A DNA stretch of 6,956 nucleotides from Prosthecobacter sp. Its GTDB lineage: Bacteria > Verrucomicrobiota > Verrucomicrobiia > Verrucomicrobiales > Verrucomicrobiaceae. The position numbers were made by a program, and so were the translations under genes. How positions within the stretch are numbered: position 1 is the stretch's first letter; every line of letters starts with the position of its first letter. Shown here in pieces: positions 6,700-6,956 of this stretch. The notes below the pieces were generated by a model. It saw only the letters and a program-made list of their open reading frames with translations, was not told where the DNA came from and did not search any database. The DNA lies in assembly GCA_025869455.1 (NCBI GenBank), contig JAOZVT010000699.1, positions 1 through 6,956 on the forward strand, written 5' to 3'.

Positions 6700-6857
6700 A
6701 AGGCAGGTTTTGTGTGTTGCTAGCAACTCGCTTGGAGAAGAGGTATTCCATGGCCTAGTCGAGCCAGAACGAGATTTCCTCTCCAAGAGATGAACTAAGG
6801 TAGGGCGAATTTCGCGAGACCTTGGCTGATTTCTTTCCAGGTTGACCCAGCTTGGTC

Positions 6858-6956
6858 TTATTTAGCCACAGGCAGCACCAATCCAGCGGCCTTCTTGGCC
6901 TCAGCTTCTAGCCGGGCTTCGGAGGCATAGGGATTGACGGGCATCAAGGTGGCCGG
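6858..6956 (-). CDS. C-terminal end of an unidentified protein, 5' end outside window
   Basis: On the minus strand the frame is open from the window edge (6956) for 32 codons to TAA at 6858-6860. The other two minus frames contain stops within this stretch. The visible end reads PATLMPVNPYASEARLEAEA, then a Lys/Ala stretch, and ends in LVLPVAK: alanine, glutamate and lysine rich, as for a helical tail on a real protein. No family is recognisable from 32 residues. An alternative is chance readthrough, since 32 codons without a stop is not rare at this GC content. The gene would converge on the M32 gene, with the hairpin cassettes between them. Confidence 0.55.
   Translation of the reverse strand, partial: PATLMPVNPYASEARLEAEAKKAAGLVLPVAK

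Larger units (their letters stand above)
6416..6857. other. Convergent intergenic region rich in palindromes
   Basis: About 440 bases separate the M32 gene from a minus-strand gene end. The region contains a small hairpin just after the M32 stop, two inverted three-hairpin cassettes (6451-6549 and 6603-6699), and then 6700-6857. That last part holds a perfect 12-base palindrome, GTTGCTAGCAAC (6716-6727), an 8-base inverted repeat CTTGGAGA/TCTCCAAG (6731-6738 and 6780-6787) around a 41-base gap, and AAGGT/ACCTT (6797-6801 and 6819-6823) flanking GCGAATTTCGC (6805-6815). I see no credible gene here; short ORFs in it are readings of the repeats. Confidence 0.65.

Noticed and set aside
6716..6727. 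The perfect 12-base palindrome GTTGCTAGCAAC as an operator.
   Set aside because: A single short palindrome between convergent gene ends has no promoter to control and no second copy in the window.
6586..6786. A 66-codon minus-strand ORF.
   Set aside because: It reads through cassette copy B and the palindromes beside it, with low-complexity Arg/Ser/Pro composition and no recognisable domain.

Overview
The window looks like chromosomal DNA of a Verrucomicrobiota bacterium, probably near Prosthecobacter/Verrucomicrobium. I infer this from the gene types (a large Ser/Thr-kinase-like receptor with a TPR tail and a CE7-type esterase), from genes without recognisable Shine-Dalgarno sequences, and above all from intergenic palindromic repeats whose reverse-strand reading gives peptides of the 'RQDACAPG' type, which I recall from annotations of that phylum. 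No database search was possible.

Layout: (1) 1-666, + strand, the C-terminal half of a type II NADH:quinone oxidoreductase. (2) 663-1973, - strand, a secreted acetylxylan-esterase-like (CE7/AXE1) hydrolase with an extra N-terminal beta-sandwich-like domain; its stop codon overlaps the ndh stop. (3) 1974-2355, a divergent intergenic region holding a tandem array of palindromic repeats. (4) 2356-4929, + strand, an 857-residue kinase-like domain, membrane segment, coiled coil and TPR protein. (5) 4934-6415, + strand, an M32 carboxypeptidase (Taq family) starting 4 bases after the kinase-like gene. (6) 6416-6857, a convergent intergenic region holding two inverted copies of a three-hairpin cassette. 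(7) 6858-6956, - strand, the last 32 codons of an unidentified gene running out of the window.

The genes do not form one obvious pathway. The ndh and peptidase genes are housekeeping in type, and the esterase fits plant-polysaccharide breakdown. The only tight coupling is kinase-like receptor to peptidase. Two points deserve most attention. First, the kinase-like domain lacks several catalytic residues (HGN for HRD, DIA for DFG, no helix-C Glu), so it is probably a pseudokinase sensor. Second, both intergenic regions carry hairpin repeats with compensatory base changes, and one hairpin core is shared between them. No tRNA, rRNA, CRISPR array, transposase gene or phage gene was seen.
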